Positions 22,129 to 30,883 of a DNA stretch of 64,000 bases are shown here, piece by piece. The first letter of the stretch is position 1; every line of letters begins with the position of its first letter. A model generated the notes under the pieces. It did no database searches. It was not told where the DNA came from and saw only the letters and a list, made by a program, of their open reading frames with translations. Origin of the DNA: Alistipes sp. (GTDB taxonomy: Bacteria > Bacteroidota > Bacteroidia > Bacteroidales > Rikenellaceae); the NCBI GenBank assembly GCA_017555695.1, contig JAFZFX010000045.1:1-64000 (forward strand), given 5' to 3'. The position numbers and the translations under genes are program-made.

Positions 22129-24984
22129 ATGAACAAATTTTTCCGCAACTTGCTGGCTTACAGCACTATGATTTGCGTAGTGTTGGGTAGCCTTGTAGCG
22201 TGTTCGAAGGATGATACTACTCCTGGTGAGGAGCCTGAAGTTATCGTTCCCGAGCTTACCATCCCTGGCATTAGCGAGAATGGTGAGTTGGCAAACGCTG
22301 CTACATCTTGGAATTCTGCATCTGTAAAGATCGCAACAACATCAATCGTAGAGTACGCTTGGGTACTTCAGACTGCTGCGCAGACTGTTCCCAGCGAGGC
22401 TGTTATCTTCAAGACAGGTACTGTAGTAGTACCCGAGGGCGCTGAGTCTACTATCGAGCTCACTGACCTTGCTCGCTTGACTGACTACCAGCTCTGCATC
22501 GCTGCCAAGGTTCCCGCTACAGAGAACGCTACAAAGGCAGAGGCTACTGAGTACTACGGTGAGGTTATCACTGTTAAGTTCTCTACACCCGACTACTCTG
22601 ACGAGCTCACAGTAGTTAAGGTTAAGCAGGACGGTTTCGACTTGCACCTCAAGTTCCCCGCTGATGTTACAGAGCGTGGCAATGTTTTGAAGTGGGGTGT
22701 TGCTAACCTCGTTATGTACAACTCTAACAAGCAGAACGGTCAGAGCGACGCTCGTACAGTTATGCTTAACGACGAGGCTTATCCTTTGGCAATCATCAAG
22801 AACGATACTACTTTCGTTATTGAGGAGAACAACCGTTACATCAAGGACGAGAACGGTGACTATGTATTGGATGAGTGGTCAGGTGAGTATGTTTACTACT
22901 GGGATTTCATCGCTCCCGGTGAGCCTTTGGTATTCTTGATCTCAGAGTTCGGCTGGGGCGAGAGCGACTGGGGCTGGGGCGAAGGCTGGTACCAGATGCC
23001 TTTCGATGAGGATGGTTACTACAACGCCGTTTACGAGTCATACTGGAGCGACGACGCTGAGCCCGTTGATGAGGAGCAGTTCTGGAATGAGGGTGCTTAC
23101 CACAAGAAGATACAGCTCACTACTTTGCCTCCTGCAGAGTACGAGCACGGTGTAGAGGTTGCTACTGAGGACTTGGCTCCCAACGGTGGTATGATCTCTA
23201 TCACTCCCGATCCCGAGTCTACTTGCTTCTGCATGGGTGTAATGGATCACGCTACTTATACACAGATCGTTGATCAGTTCCTCGGCGGTGACGAGAGCTT
23301 AATGCAGTGGTTCTCTACTTCATACTACGCACAGTACACTGGTGTATTCAGCACTTGGTACACTAACGAGATCGTTGAGTACTATGAGGGTACAATCCAG
23401 ATTCCTATGTCAGAGTACTTCTGGGAGTTGGTTCCTGGTTCTACATACCATATCATCACTAACTCAATGGCTGGTAAGCCCAGCGCTGAGGATCCCGACT
23501 ACTTGGAGCCCGATCCTATGAAGCAGAACTACCAGCACTTCACATTCGATTTGCCCGACTACACTTTGGAGGCATCTGAGATTACAGTTACTGGTCTTCC
23601 CGCAACTTCAGCTTACAAGGTTGGTTTCAATGTTAAGTGTACTAACTACGATGTAGCTCCCGTTGCTGAGATCGCTTACGCAATGAACTATGTTCGCGAG
23701 TTCAACATGGAGCTCGAGTACTCTACATACGAGGAGATCGTTGGTTGGAACCGCGGTTACGCTGGCTTCAGCGAGGAGGAGATTGCTGCCGTTAACTCTG
23801 CTGAGGGTTACGATGTATGGTTCGACGCTCGCGAGAACTCTACTTCACGCTTGGCTGTAATGGGTTGGAACACAGAGGGTCGTCCCAGCACATTCGAGGG
23901 CGAGAATCCTTCTGCAGTTGCTGACGCTAAGTCTGCATCAATCCCCGCTGCTGAGCCCGTTGAGTCAGAGCTCTTCGAGGAGTTGGCTGGTGAGTGGACT
24001 GCTACAGCTACAGTTTCATACCAGGCTTACGGTGACCCCGATGGCGACGGTGTGAACGGTTACTATATGGTTGAGAAGGAGATGAAGTCTAAGGTTGTTA
24101 TCGGTGAGGCTACTTGCCCCGAGACTTTGACTGACGATGTTTACGCTCTCTACGAGGAGTTCGGTGTAAGCCCCGAGATGACTGACGCTTACTTCGCAGA
24201 GTTGAAGAATGGTGTTGCTGAGTTCAACCAGAGCGTACGCGGCCAGAACCGCATCCTCTGTACAGGTTGGGACTTCAACGCTAACGCTTCAGCTTACTAC
24301 AGCGAGCTTGAGTGCGCTACTCCTTGGGATTTGTTCATCAACCCCGACTACAACGCAGCTTATGTTGAGCCTTTGATGTACGAGTTCGGTCCTAAGTGGT
24401 TCTTGCAGGTTGCTGCTGACGGTTCAGTATTCGTTCCCGTTAATACTAACCGCGTAGCTCCTTTGACAGCTTGGGTTAATAGCTATGCTTACCACTTGGT
24501 AGGTGCTAACGCTACTGAGGGTGTTGTAAACGCTACTCCCGAGTCAGAGGAGGATTTGGATAATGTAAGCAAGTGGCCTAACTTGCCCGTTGAGGTATCA
24601 GAGGACAAGCAGACTATCACAGTTAAGGCTTACGAGAAGGATGGCATCACTTACTATCCTAATGTAATGTATGAGACTTCATGGGGTCCCTACCTCTACA
24701 GCAGCAAGATCAACTCAGATGTTGTTTTGACAAAGGGTTGGACAGGTGCTGACGAGGAGACTGATGTTGAGGCTGTTCGCAAGGCTGCTAAGAACGCTAA
24801 GGTTGATGGCGTAAAGGTTAAGAACAACAACAACGCCGAGATCAATGTAATCTCACCCAAGGCTCGCACAGCTTTCTTCAAGACAAAGAAGGTTACAAAG
24901 TTCTACGACGGTAAGGCAGTAACTTTCGAGGAGGTAAACTCTAAGATGAAGAATCTCGTTGAGAAGACTTCAGTACGCAAGTAA
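22129..24984 (+). CDS. large surface lipoprotein, probably abundant
   Basis: A 951-residue lipoprotein: signal peptide, lipobox LVAC (Cys25), then SKDDTTPGEEPE, a textbook surface-export signal. Residues about 40-150 resemble a fibronectin type III domain (EYAWVLQTA, LTDLARLTDYQLCIAAK). The rest is beta-rich with several similar sandwiches. An aromatic and glycine-rich stretch (FGWGESDWGWGEGWYQM, about 275-292) could form a binding platform. The codon use is strikingly uniform (GCT, GTT, TTG, TAC, AAC), like fba and unlike the rest of the region, which suggests very high expression. I do not recognise the family. It ends at a strong terminator and is not clearly linked to the next genes. Confidence 0.75.
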   Translation: MNKFFRNLLAYSTMICVVLGSLVACSKDDTTPGEEPEVIVPELTIPGISENGELANAATSWNSASVKIATTSIVEYAWVLQTAAQTVPSEAVIFKTGTVVVPEGAESTIELTDLARLTDYQLCIAAKVPATENATKAEATEYYGEVITVKFSTPDYSDELTVVKVKQDGFDLHLKFPADVTERGNVLKWGVANLVMYNSNKQNGQSDARTVMLNDEAYPLAIIKNDTTFVIEENNRYIKDENGDYVLDEWSGEYVYYWDFIAPGEPLVFLISEFGWGESDWGWGEGWYQMPFDEDGYYNAVYESYWSDDAEPVDEEQFWNEGAYHKKIQLTTLPPAEYEHGVEVATEDLAPNGGMISITPDPESTCFCMGVMDHATYTQIVDQFLGGDESLMQWFSTSYYAQYTGVFSTWYTNEIVEYYEGTIQIPMSEYFWELVPGSTYHIITNSMAGKPSAEDPDYLEPDPMKQNYQHFTFDLPDYTLEASEITVTGLPATSAYKVGFNVKCTNYDVAPVAEIAYAMNYVREFNMELEYSTYEEIVGWNRGYAGFSEEEIAAVNSAEGYDVWFDARENSTSRLAVMGWNTEGRPSTFEGENPSAVADAKSASIPAAEPVESELFEELAGEWTATATVSYQAYGDPDGDGVNGYYMVEKEMKSKVVIGEATCPETLTDDVYALYEEFGVSPEMTDAYFAELKNGVAEFNQSVRGQNRILCTGWDFNANASAYYSELECATPWDLFINPDYNAAYVEPLMYEFGPKWFLQVAADGSVFVPVNTNRVAPLTAWVNSYAYHLVGANATEGVVNATPESEEDLDNVSKWPNLPVEVSEDKQTITVKAYEKDGITYYPNVMYETSWGPYLYSSKINSDVVLTKGWTGADEETDVEAVRKAAKNAKVDGVKVKNNNNAEINVISPKARTAFFKTKKVTKFYDGKAVTFEEVNSKMKNLVEKTSVRK

Positions 24985-25000
24985 TATTGCTAAATATTTC

Positions 25001-25047
25001 CGCAATGAGGAGTTCCCCGCAAAGGGACTCCTCATTTGCGATTTTTT
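25001..25047 (+). terminator. terminator after the 951-residue lipoprotein
   Basis: CGCAATGAGGAGTCCC-type arms: CGCAA-TGAGGAGT-TCCC pairs with GGGACTCCTCATTTGCG around a short loop, then ATTTTTTA. It is a long, strong hairpin. Confidence 0.8.
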
Positions 25048-25069
25048 ATAATTAATAGTTACACACATT

Positions 25070-25558
25070 ATGAAGAGACTTTTGAGTCTGGTTGTACTGA
25101 TGATGAGCGTTATGTCTCTCTCGGCACAGCAACTGCCAGATGTAAAGATTGAGAATGCACAGGGCAAGATTGTTTCAATCCGCTCGGTGGCTAAGGGTAA
25201 GCCTATGATTATCTCATATTGGTCTATCACCTGCAAGCCCTGCATTCAGGAGTTGAATGCCATAAACGACGCCCTCGAGGAGTGGCGCGAGGAAGCAGAT
25301 TTTGAGGTGGTGGCAATCTCTACTGACGACGCTCGTATGAAGGCTTCGGCAAAGACCATCGCTTCGTCACGCGGTTGGGACTTCATCTGCCTGTTTGACG
25401 ACAAGCAGACACTCAAGCGCGCGATGAATGTATCGCTCACACCGCAGTCATTTGTGGTTGATGCCAACGGCAAGATTGTGTTCTCACACTCGGGCTACAC
25501 ACCTGGCAGCGAGCAGTTGCTATTCGACAAGATTTTGGAATTGAAAAAGAAAAAGTAA
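25070..25558 (+). CDS. TlpA-like thiol-disulfide oxidoreductase
   Basis: A 162-residue protein with a cleavable signal peptide (cut after SLSAQ). The thioredoxin-like domain has the redox pair Cys55 and Cys58 (CKPC) and the cis-proline in LTPQSFVVDANG. It acts in the periplasm, passing electrons to or from target disulfides. It is the first of three genes (spacings 6 and 24 bases) with an outer membrane barrel and an Omp28-like lipoprotein that itself has a CxxC. This suggests a shared thiol-redox task for the three, for example maintaining the cysteines of the third protein. That partner relation is inference. Confidence 0.85.
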   Translation: MKRLLSLVVLMMSVMSLSAQQLPDVKIENAQGKIVSIRSVAKGKPMIISYWSITCKPCIQELNAINDALEEWREEADFEVVAISTDDARMKASAKTIASSRGWDFICLFDDKQTLKRAMNVSLTPQSFVVDANGKIVFSHSGYTPGSEQLLFDKILELKKKK

Positions 25559-25564
25559 TTCCCG

Positions 25565-27142
25565 ATGAAACGCATAGCATTACTTATTGTGGCTCTTGCA
25601 GCCATTGGCTCGGCCTCGGCACAGGTGCAGTTCGGCGAAGGTCAGGTATCGGGTAGCCTGGAGACCAACACCATCTACTATATGGATGACTCAACGATTG
25701 GCGACACTCCCGAGGACCGTTTCGGCTCGAACAACTATATGAAGGTGGACTACTCTAACGGCCGCTTCACAGCAGGTGTGCAGGTAAACGCCTTCTTGCC
25801 CGTATTGCAGGGCTACAACGACTTGGCAACGGGTCGCAAGTTCTACCTCTCGTCAAAGTACATCCAGTGGCAGGACGACAACTACGAGTTGCTGGTGGGT
25901 GATATCTTCGACCAGCTGGGTAACGGACTTATCTTCCGCTCATTCGAGGATCGTCAGTTGGGTTTGAACAACTCGCTGGAGGGTATCCGTGGCGCATACA
26001 ACTTCGGCAACTATGTGCAGGTTAAGGGTATGTATGGTCGTCCCCGCCTCTACACCGAATATGCCGACAGTTGGGTACGCGCAGCCGATGTGAGCGTATC
26101 GCTCTCCGACATCTTCTCTATGGAGGAGTCGCTCTTCAACATCGAGGGTAGTTATGTAAACCGTAACCAAAGCCTCGCGTTGGACAATATGATTGACTTC
26201 GGTATGGCGGGCCTTACAAACCCCAACCTGAATATGTACTCTGCACGCGCTAACTTCGGCTGGAGAGGCCTCTCACTGCGTGGTGAGTATGTTGGCAAGG
26301 GCAAGGACCTCGCTGCTGCGGCACAGACTGCGGTGGCTGGCTCGGCTATCTTGGGTGAGGTTGGTTACAACTACAACACATTCAGCATTATGGGTACATT
26401 CCGTCAGCTGGATAATATGGCCACTCGCCTCTCGCTCTACGATTCAGGCATCGGTAACACACTTAACTATCTGCCCGCTTTGACACGCCAGTACACATAT
26501 ATGCTGGCAAACCTCAACCCCTATCAGGTGAACACCGAGGGTGAAATTGGTGGTCAGGTGGATGCTTGCTACTCGCTCCGCAGCGAGGAGGATCGCTACC
26601 GTTACTGGAATATGCATGTGAACTACTCTACATTCTACACTCTGCACAGCTACCAGAGCGCCAGCGGCAAGAGCGAGCGTCTGTGGCAGGACTTCAACTT
26701 CGATGTTGAGCGTCAGTGGAACAAGCAGTTGAAGACCATCTTCCTCTACTCGTTCCAGGAGTGGAACCCCTACCACGGCTACAAGCACCGCACCTATGTG
26801 TCAAACATCTTCGTGGGTGATGTAACCTACAAGTTCAACCGCAAGAACTCACTCCGCGTCGAGGCGCAGTATCTGTGGTCTGACGAGTACGAGGGCGACT
26901 GGGTAGCAGGTTTGGTTGAGTATAGTATGGCCCCCAAGTGGAGCATCTTCTTCAGCGATATGTACAATATCGACCTTACGAAGACCAACTACTACAGCGG
27001 TGGTTTCAGCTACACCCACAACCGCACACGCGTACAGTTGAGCTACGGCCGCAACCGTGCAGGTTATGTATGCTCGGGTGGCGTATGCCGTTACTCACCC
27101 GCATACACAGGCTTCAACCTTGTTCTCACATCATCATTCTAA
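25565..27142 (+). CDS. outer membrane beta-barrel protein, DUF6029-like
   Basis: A 525-residue protein with a signal peptide ending SASAQ. The whole mature chain alternates polar and aromatic residues in amphipathic strands and ends FNLVLTSSF, a C-terminal aromatic as in outer membrane barrels. It resembles the DUF6029 family of Bacteroidales. It is poor in cysteine apart from a CSGGVC pair near residue 505, close to the end, which could form a disulfide and be the target of the upstream thioredoxin. Function unknown; a porin-like or assembly role is possible. It is the middle gene of the thioredoxin-barrel-Omp28 operon. Confidence 0.78.
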   Translation: MKRIALLIVALAAIGSASAQVQFGEGQVSGSLETNTIYYMDDSTIGDTPEDRFGSNNYMKVDYSNGRFTAGVQVNAFLPVLQGYNDLATGRKFYLSSKYIQWQDDNYELLVGDIFDQLGNGLIFRSFEDRQLGLNNSLEGIRGAYNFGNYVQVKGMYGRPRLYTEYADSWVRAADVSVSLSDIFSMEESLFNIEGSYVNRNQSLALDNMIDFGMAGLTNPNLNMYSARANFGWRGLSLRGEYVGKGKDLAAAAQTAVAGSAILGEVGYNYNTFSIMGTFRQLDNMATRLSLYDSGIGNTLNYLPALTRQYTYMLANLNPYQVNTEGEIGGQVDACYSLRSEEDRYRYWNMHVNYSTFYTLHSYQSASGKSERLWQDFNFDVERQWNKQLKTIFLYSFQEWNPYHGYKHRTYVSNIFVGDVTYKFNRKNSLRVEAQYLWSDEYEGDWVAGLVEYSMAPKWSIFFSDMYNIDLTKTNYYSGGFSYTHNRTRVQLSYGRNRAGYVCSGGVCRYSPAYTGFNLVLTSSF

Positions 27143-27166
27143 ACCCATTAAAGATTATCACACATT

Positions 27167-28423
27167 ATGAAGACATTGAAATTTATTTCACTTCTCTGCG
27201 CAACACTCGTGCTGTGCAACTCTTGTTTGAAGGGTCTTGGATGGGAAGAGGAGCAGCTTGAGAATCAGGCTCCCGAGGATAAGCCCTTGATGGGCCTTGT
27301 GCTGACCGCTACACCTTCGACTATCATCGCCAATGGCGAGGATACAGCCGTGCTGAAGCTCACCTACGACGGCATCGAGGTAACCGAGGGCTTCACACTC
27401 TACGATGGCAAAACAAACAACATCGTTGAGTTGGAGAATATGGAGTTCCGCACAGACAAGGCTGGCGAGTACACATTCTGGGCAGAGTATAAGTCAGAGC
27501 TGACAAACAATAAGACCAAGACAACAGAGGAACTTCTCACAATCATTGCCAAGGAGCCCGTCGAGGAGAACCCCAATGTTCCCCAGGGTCCCGAGGATGA
27601 TGACCCCACGAACCTGAACTTCAAGCGCCGCGTGCTGCTTGTTCAGTTCACTGGTACGGGCTGTGGCTACTGCCCCGGTATGACAAGCACATTGCGTACC
27701 GTGATGTCTGACGAGGAGTATGCCGACAAGGCTATCTTGACTGCGGCTCACCGCTACAACCAGACCGACCCCGCATACCTGAGCGGCTATGCACTCGACC
27801 AGGCTATGGGCATCAGCGGTTACCCCGCACTGTCAGTAGATATGCGTACACGCACAAGCTACTACCAGTATCCCGACTACATCAAGGCGATGATTGACGA
27901 CTCGATGGAGCGCTCAGAGGCAAAGGCTGGTATCGCAGCGACATCTGTTGTCGAGGATGGTCAGATTATCATCAACGCAAGCGTGAAGGCAGCCGAGGAT
28001 ACCGAGTTGCGTATCGGCGTGTGGGTGCTCGAGGATGGCATCTATGGCCAGCAGAGCAACTACGGTGTAGCCGAGGGCGACTTCAACATCCACGACCACT
28101 GTATCCGCGTAGCCGACAGCAAGGTAAACGGCTATGACTACTCTGGTTACGCCATCGGTCCCGTTGATGAGGAGGGCAATGTACAGGCTATGAAGCGCGG
28201 TGAGACTGCCGAGCGTGTATTCACTATCGACATCAAAAACAAGTGGAAGCTGGAGAACTGCAGCTTGGTTATCTTTGTTTCAACTCCCGAGCGTAATGGC
28301 GGTGTTAAGTACTTCTATGTAAACAATGTAATCAAGATGCCTTTGGAGGGCGAGACTACATTCGAGTACGAGGAGGAGACTTCTGACGAGGATTCAGACG
28401 AGAATACTTCAGACGAGGAGTAA
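27167..28423 (+). CDS. Omp28-related lipoprotein with thioredoxin fold
   Basis: A 418-residue lipoprotein (lipobox CNSC, Cys20). Residues about 45-125 form an Ig-like sandwich. Residues about 155-290 form an Omp28/thioredoxin domain: RRVLLVQFTGTGCGYCPG with Cys166 and Cys169, and a cis-proline in ISGYPALSVD. The C-terminal domain is beta-rich and the chain ends in a 25-residue acidic tail of Asp, Glu, Ser and Thr. The family was first described as the 28-kDa outer membrane adhesin of Porphyromonas. The intact CxxC suggests redox activity. It closes the operon and is followed by a terminator. Confidence 0.88.
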   Translation: MKTLKFISLLCATLVLCNSCLKGLGWEEEQLENQAPEDKPLMGLVLTATPSTIIANGEDTAVLKLTYDGIEVTEGFTLYDGKTNNIVELENMEFRTDKAGEYTFWAEYKSELTNNKTKTTEELLTIIAKEPVEENPNVPQGPEDDDPTNLNFKRRVLLVQFTGTGCGYCPGMTSTLRTVMSDEEYADKAILTAAHRYNQTDPAYLSGYALDQAMGISGYPALSVDMRTRTSYYQYPDYIKAMIDDSMERSEAKAGIAATSVVEDGQIIINASVKAAEDTELRIGVWVLEDGIYGQQSNYGVAEGDFNIHDHCIRVADSKVNGYDYSGYAIGPVDEEGNVQAMKRGETAERVFTIDIKNKWKLENCSLVIFVSTPERNGGVKYFYVNNVIKMPLEGETTFEYEEETSDEDSDENTSDEE

Positions 28424-28446
28424 TTCCTCTCCGCAATAGACTATAT

Positions 28447-28479
28447 GAAAAGTCCGTCAGTGCTCTGGCGGACTTTTTT
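28447..28479 (+). terminator. terminator of the thioredoxin-barrel-Omp28 operon
   Basis: AAGTCCG and CGGACTT form the stem with a 12-base loop, followed by a run of T. Confidence 0.8.
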
Positions 28480-28486
28480 GTGTCAA

Positions 28487-28570
28487 TCATTGCAAGAGCC
28501 GTTAGGCTCGTGGCCATCTCATCCCGTTAGCAAGGAGATTCCCACAGTCGCTACGCTCCTTCGGAATGAC
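28487..28570. repeat. two REP-like hairpin units
   Basis: Unit 1 (28487-28520) has the form CATTGC-GAGCC-GTTA-GGCTC-GTGGCCATCTC. Unit 2 (28535-28570) runs in the other orientation from GAGATTCCCAC to CGGAATGAC. Both belong to the family of at least eleven ~36-base palindromic units in this window. Confidence 0.65.
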
Positions 28571-28576
28571 ATAACT

Positions 28577-29065
28577 ATTTAATAAAAATTCCTCCTCTAA
28601 GGCAAGAGGAGGTGGCACACTAAAAGTGTGACGGAGGAGTCTGCAAATTGGTAGAATATATCATTCAAAGAACAGACTCCCAAAATTAACACACTCCCTC
28701 CCCCTAAAGGGTACTCCCTCTAATTTAGAGGGAGAATTTTTTGTTAAACTGTCTGTCATTGCGAGGAGGAGTTTACTCCGACACGGCAATCTCATTTGGG
28801 AATATAGGAGATTACCACGAGCCTAACGGCTCTCGTAATGACAAATCCAATTTTGAATTCTGAATTTATCTGTGGTGCGAAGCCCATTCGCGGCAGGCAA
28901 GTTTTGGCTACCTTTTAACTGCCAAAAGGTGGAGGCATCAAAAAGATGCCATTTATTAAGTGAGAATCCTCTTCGCGCTAATGGATGGTGTCCCACCGCT
29001 GTGAGTGGGAGAATAGTTGTTGTATCTGTCATTACGAGGAGGGCAAAGCCCGACGCGGTAATCTC
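28577..29065 (+). repeat. composite intergenic repeat, copy A
   Basis: About 490 bases made of successive hairpins: 28591-28612 (CCTCCTCT stem), 28616-28630 (CACACT stem), 28714-28734 (CTCCCTCT stem), REP-like units at 28755-28793 and 28808-28842, 28911-28929 (CCTTTT stem), 28934-28950 (GGCATC stem), 28992-29009 (CCCAC stem) and a last REP-like unit at 29028-29065. A near-identical copy lies at 59379-59896 in reverse orientation. Compared with it, copy A has an extra stretch of about 17 bases (around 28676-28692) and a shorter middle. Short open frames in it are not genes. Confidence 0.85.
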
Positions 29066-29084
29066 ATTTGCTATGGTTATGTGG

Positions 29085-29120
29085 GAGATTGCCACATTCA
29101 CTTCGTTCATTCGCAATGAC
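29085..29120 (-). repeat. REP-like hairpin unit
   Basis: GAGATTGCCACATTC...TTCGCAATGAC: ATTGC/GCAAT arms flank a variable core. It is in the opposite orientation to the last unit of copy A. From here to 29317 I see only AT-rich sequence with a possible -7 box (TACCTTTA, 29248-29255) for the next gene. Confidence 0.6.
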
Positions 29121-29317
29121 AAATAAAACAATTTTGAATTTTGAATTCTTGCCATCCTCCCGCCTAAAAACCTATTCTACAAAACTATTATAACTCCAAC
29201 CGAAAAAATAAATCTCCTCGGCGGGGCGGAAATAATTATTTTATTACTACCTTTAGGGTTGAGAAAACCGTTTTACGCAAAAAAGCAAAATAATATACAA
29301 CCAAAAAACTAAAACTT

Positions 29318-30766
29318 ATGAGCGAGAAAATTTCACGCGGCGACTTCTTGAAGCGTTCAGGACTGGCCGCAGCAGGTGTGATGATGGGAGGATTGGCCTC
29401 TGCCTCTGAAGCTGCAAAACCGCAGGAGGACAAGAAGGCTCGTTTTGCCAAGTTGGGAAAGGTAAACATCGCTTGGGTCGGTATGGCAAATCGTGGCCGT
29501 GAAGTGATGCGCGAATTCGAGAAGACTGGCTTGGCTAACATCGTGGCTATGTGCGATGTGGACCCCAAATCAAAGGGCAGCCAGGAGTCTATCGCGGCTC
29601 ACCCCGATGCGAAGGTCTACACCGACTTCCGCAAGATGTTCGACGAGATGGGCAACAAGTTCGAGGCTGTCGTTGTCGAGACACCCGACTTCTCGCACTT
29701 CCCCTGCGTAATGCTGGCTCTGAACCAGGGCAAGCATGTATATGTCGAGAAGCCTATGGGCCGCACATTCCACGAGTGTCAGTTGATGATTGATGCCGCA
29801 GCGCGCAACCCCCACCTCGTAACACAGGGCGGTAACCAGGGTCACTCTGAGGCCAACTACTTCCAGTTCAAGGCGTGGAAGGATGCTGGCATCATCAAGA
29901 ATGTAACGCATGTAGATGCACATATGAACAACTCTCGCCGCTGGCACGGCTACGATGTGAACATCGACCGCTACCCGCAGGCACAGCCCATTCCCGAGGG
30001 TATGGATTGGGATTTGTGGCACACCACACAGCAGTTCCACGAGTTCAACGAGAAGTACCACCCTGGCAACTGGCGTAGCTGGTACGACTTCGGTATGGGC
30101 GCATTGGGCGACTGGGGTGCTCACCTGATTGACACCATCCACGAGTTCCTCGACCTGGGTCTGCCCTACGAGGTGGAGCCTATCAAGCTCGACGGCTGGA
30201 ACACATACTTCTTCCCGATGTCATCGACTCTGCAGTTCAAGTTCCCGCGCCGCGGTGATATGCCTGCAATGACCATCAACTGGTGGGACGGCATTGGCAA
30301 CTATCCTCCCGTGCCCGACGGCTACGGCGAGTCGAAGATGGGTAGCGATGTGCCGACAATCGGTGGCAAGCCCGCCGCAGCATCGGCCGTTAAGCTCAAT
30401 CCCGGTACTATTATGTACTCTGACGAGTTGATTTTCAAGCGTGGCTCACACGGCGCTATGACGCAGATCATCCCCGCAGCAAAGGCTAAGGAGATGGCCA
30501 GCAAGTTGCCCGAAGTCCCCAAGAGCCCATCGAACCACTACGAGAACTTCCTCTTGGCTTGTATGGGCGAGGAGAAGTCGCGCTCACCGTTCGAGAAGTT
30601 CGGCCCGCTGTGTCAGGTATTCTGCCTCGGCGTTATGGCTCAGCGCCTGAACAAGAAGATTGTCTTCGACCGCGAGAAGAAGATTGTTGTGAACGACCCC
30701 TTCGCAAATGCTATGCTCGTAGGCACACCGCCTCGCAAGGGTTGGGAGGAGTTTTATAAGATGTAA
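29318..30766 (+). CDS. Gfo/Idh/MocA family NAD(P)-dependent oxidoreductase, exported
   Basis: A 482-residue oxidoreductase. The Rossmann domain runs about 47-165 (KVNIAWVGMANRGREV; the EKP motif in YVEKPMGRTF carries the usual catalytic lysine). The C-terminal substrate domain includes DWGAHLIDTIHEFL with a conserved histidine. The leader SRGDFLKRSGLAAAGVMMGG has the shape of a Tat signal but only one of the two arginines. Related proteins in gut bacteria act on sugars or as NAD-dependent glycosidases (GH109); I see no decisive GH109 motif. It stands alone after the repeat region. Its substrate is unknown. Confidence 0.88.
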   Translation: MSEKISRGDFLKRSGLAAAGVMMGGLASASEAAKPQEDKKARFAKLGKVNIAWVGMANRGREVMREFEKTGLANIVAMCDVDPKSKGSQESIAAHPDAKVYTDFRKMFDEMGNKFEAVVVETPDFSHFPCVMLALNQGKHVYVEKPMGRTFHECQLMIDAAARNPHLVTQGGNQGHSEANYFQFKAWKDAGIIKNVTHVDAHMNNSRRWHGYDVNIDRYPQAQPIPEGMDWDLWHTTQQFHEFNEKYHPGNWRSWYDFGMGALGDWGAHLIDTIHEFLDLGLPYEVEPIKLDGWNTYFFPMSSTLQFKFPRRGDMPAMTINWWDGIGNYPPVPDGYGESKMGSDVPTIGGKPAAASAVKLNPGTIMYSDELIFKRGSHGAMTQIIPAAKAKEMASKLPEVPKSPSNHYENFLLACMGEEKSRSPFEKFGPLCQVFCLGVMAQRLNKKIVFDREKKIVVNDPFANAMLVGTPPRKGWEEFYKM

Positions 30767-30803
30767 AACACAACATATATACCCAAAAGTATATTGTACA
30801 ATA

Positions 30804-30850
30804 GAGAGTGGGCTGTCTAACCTTTTGGTCGGACAGCCCACTCTTATTTT
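30804..30850. terminator. bidirectional terminator between convergent genes
   Basis: GAGAGTGGGCTGTC and GACAGCCCACTCT form a 13- to 14-bp stem. A T-rich tract follows on the plus strand and a weaker one on the minus strand. It serves the oxidoreductase and the minus-strand LTA-synthase-type gene. Confidence 0.75.
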
Positions 30851-30883
30851 CGCTCGGCGGCGGGAGCCCCCGCACCTACCCCT

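Noticed and set aside
26938-27261. Frame crossing the end of the barrel gene into the Omp28 gene
   Set aside because: It is out of frame with two well-supported genes and has no family features.
28591-28735. CRISPR-like array of short repeats
   Set aside because: The hairpins are each different, not evenly spaced repeats, and there are no cas genes.
28823-29155. Open frame of 110 codons on the minus strand in the composite repeat
   Set aside because: A frame with a similar sequence appears in copy B on the other strand. It is made of repeat hairpins, has stop codons or frameshifts at the differences, and no promoter or family. It is a by-product of the repeat.
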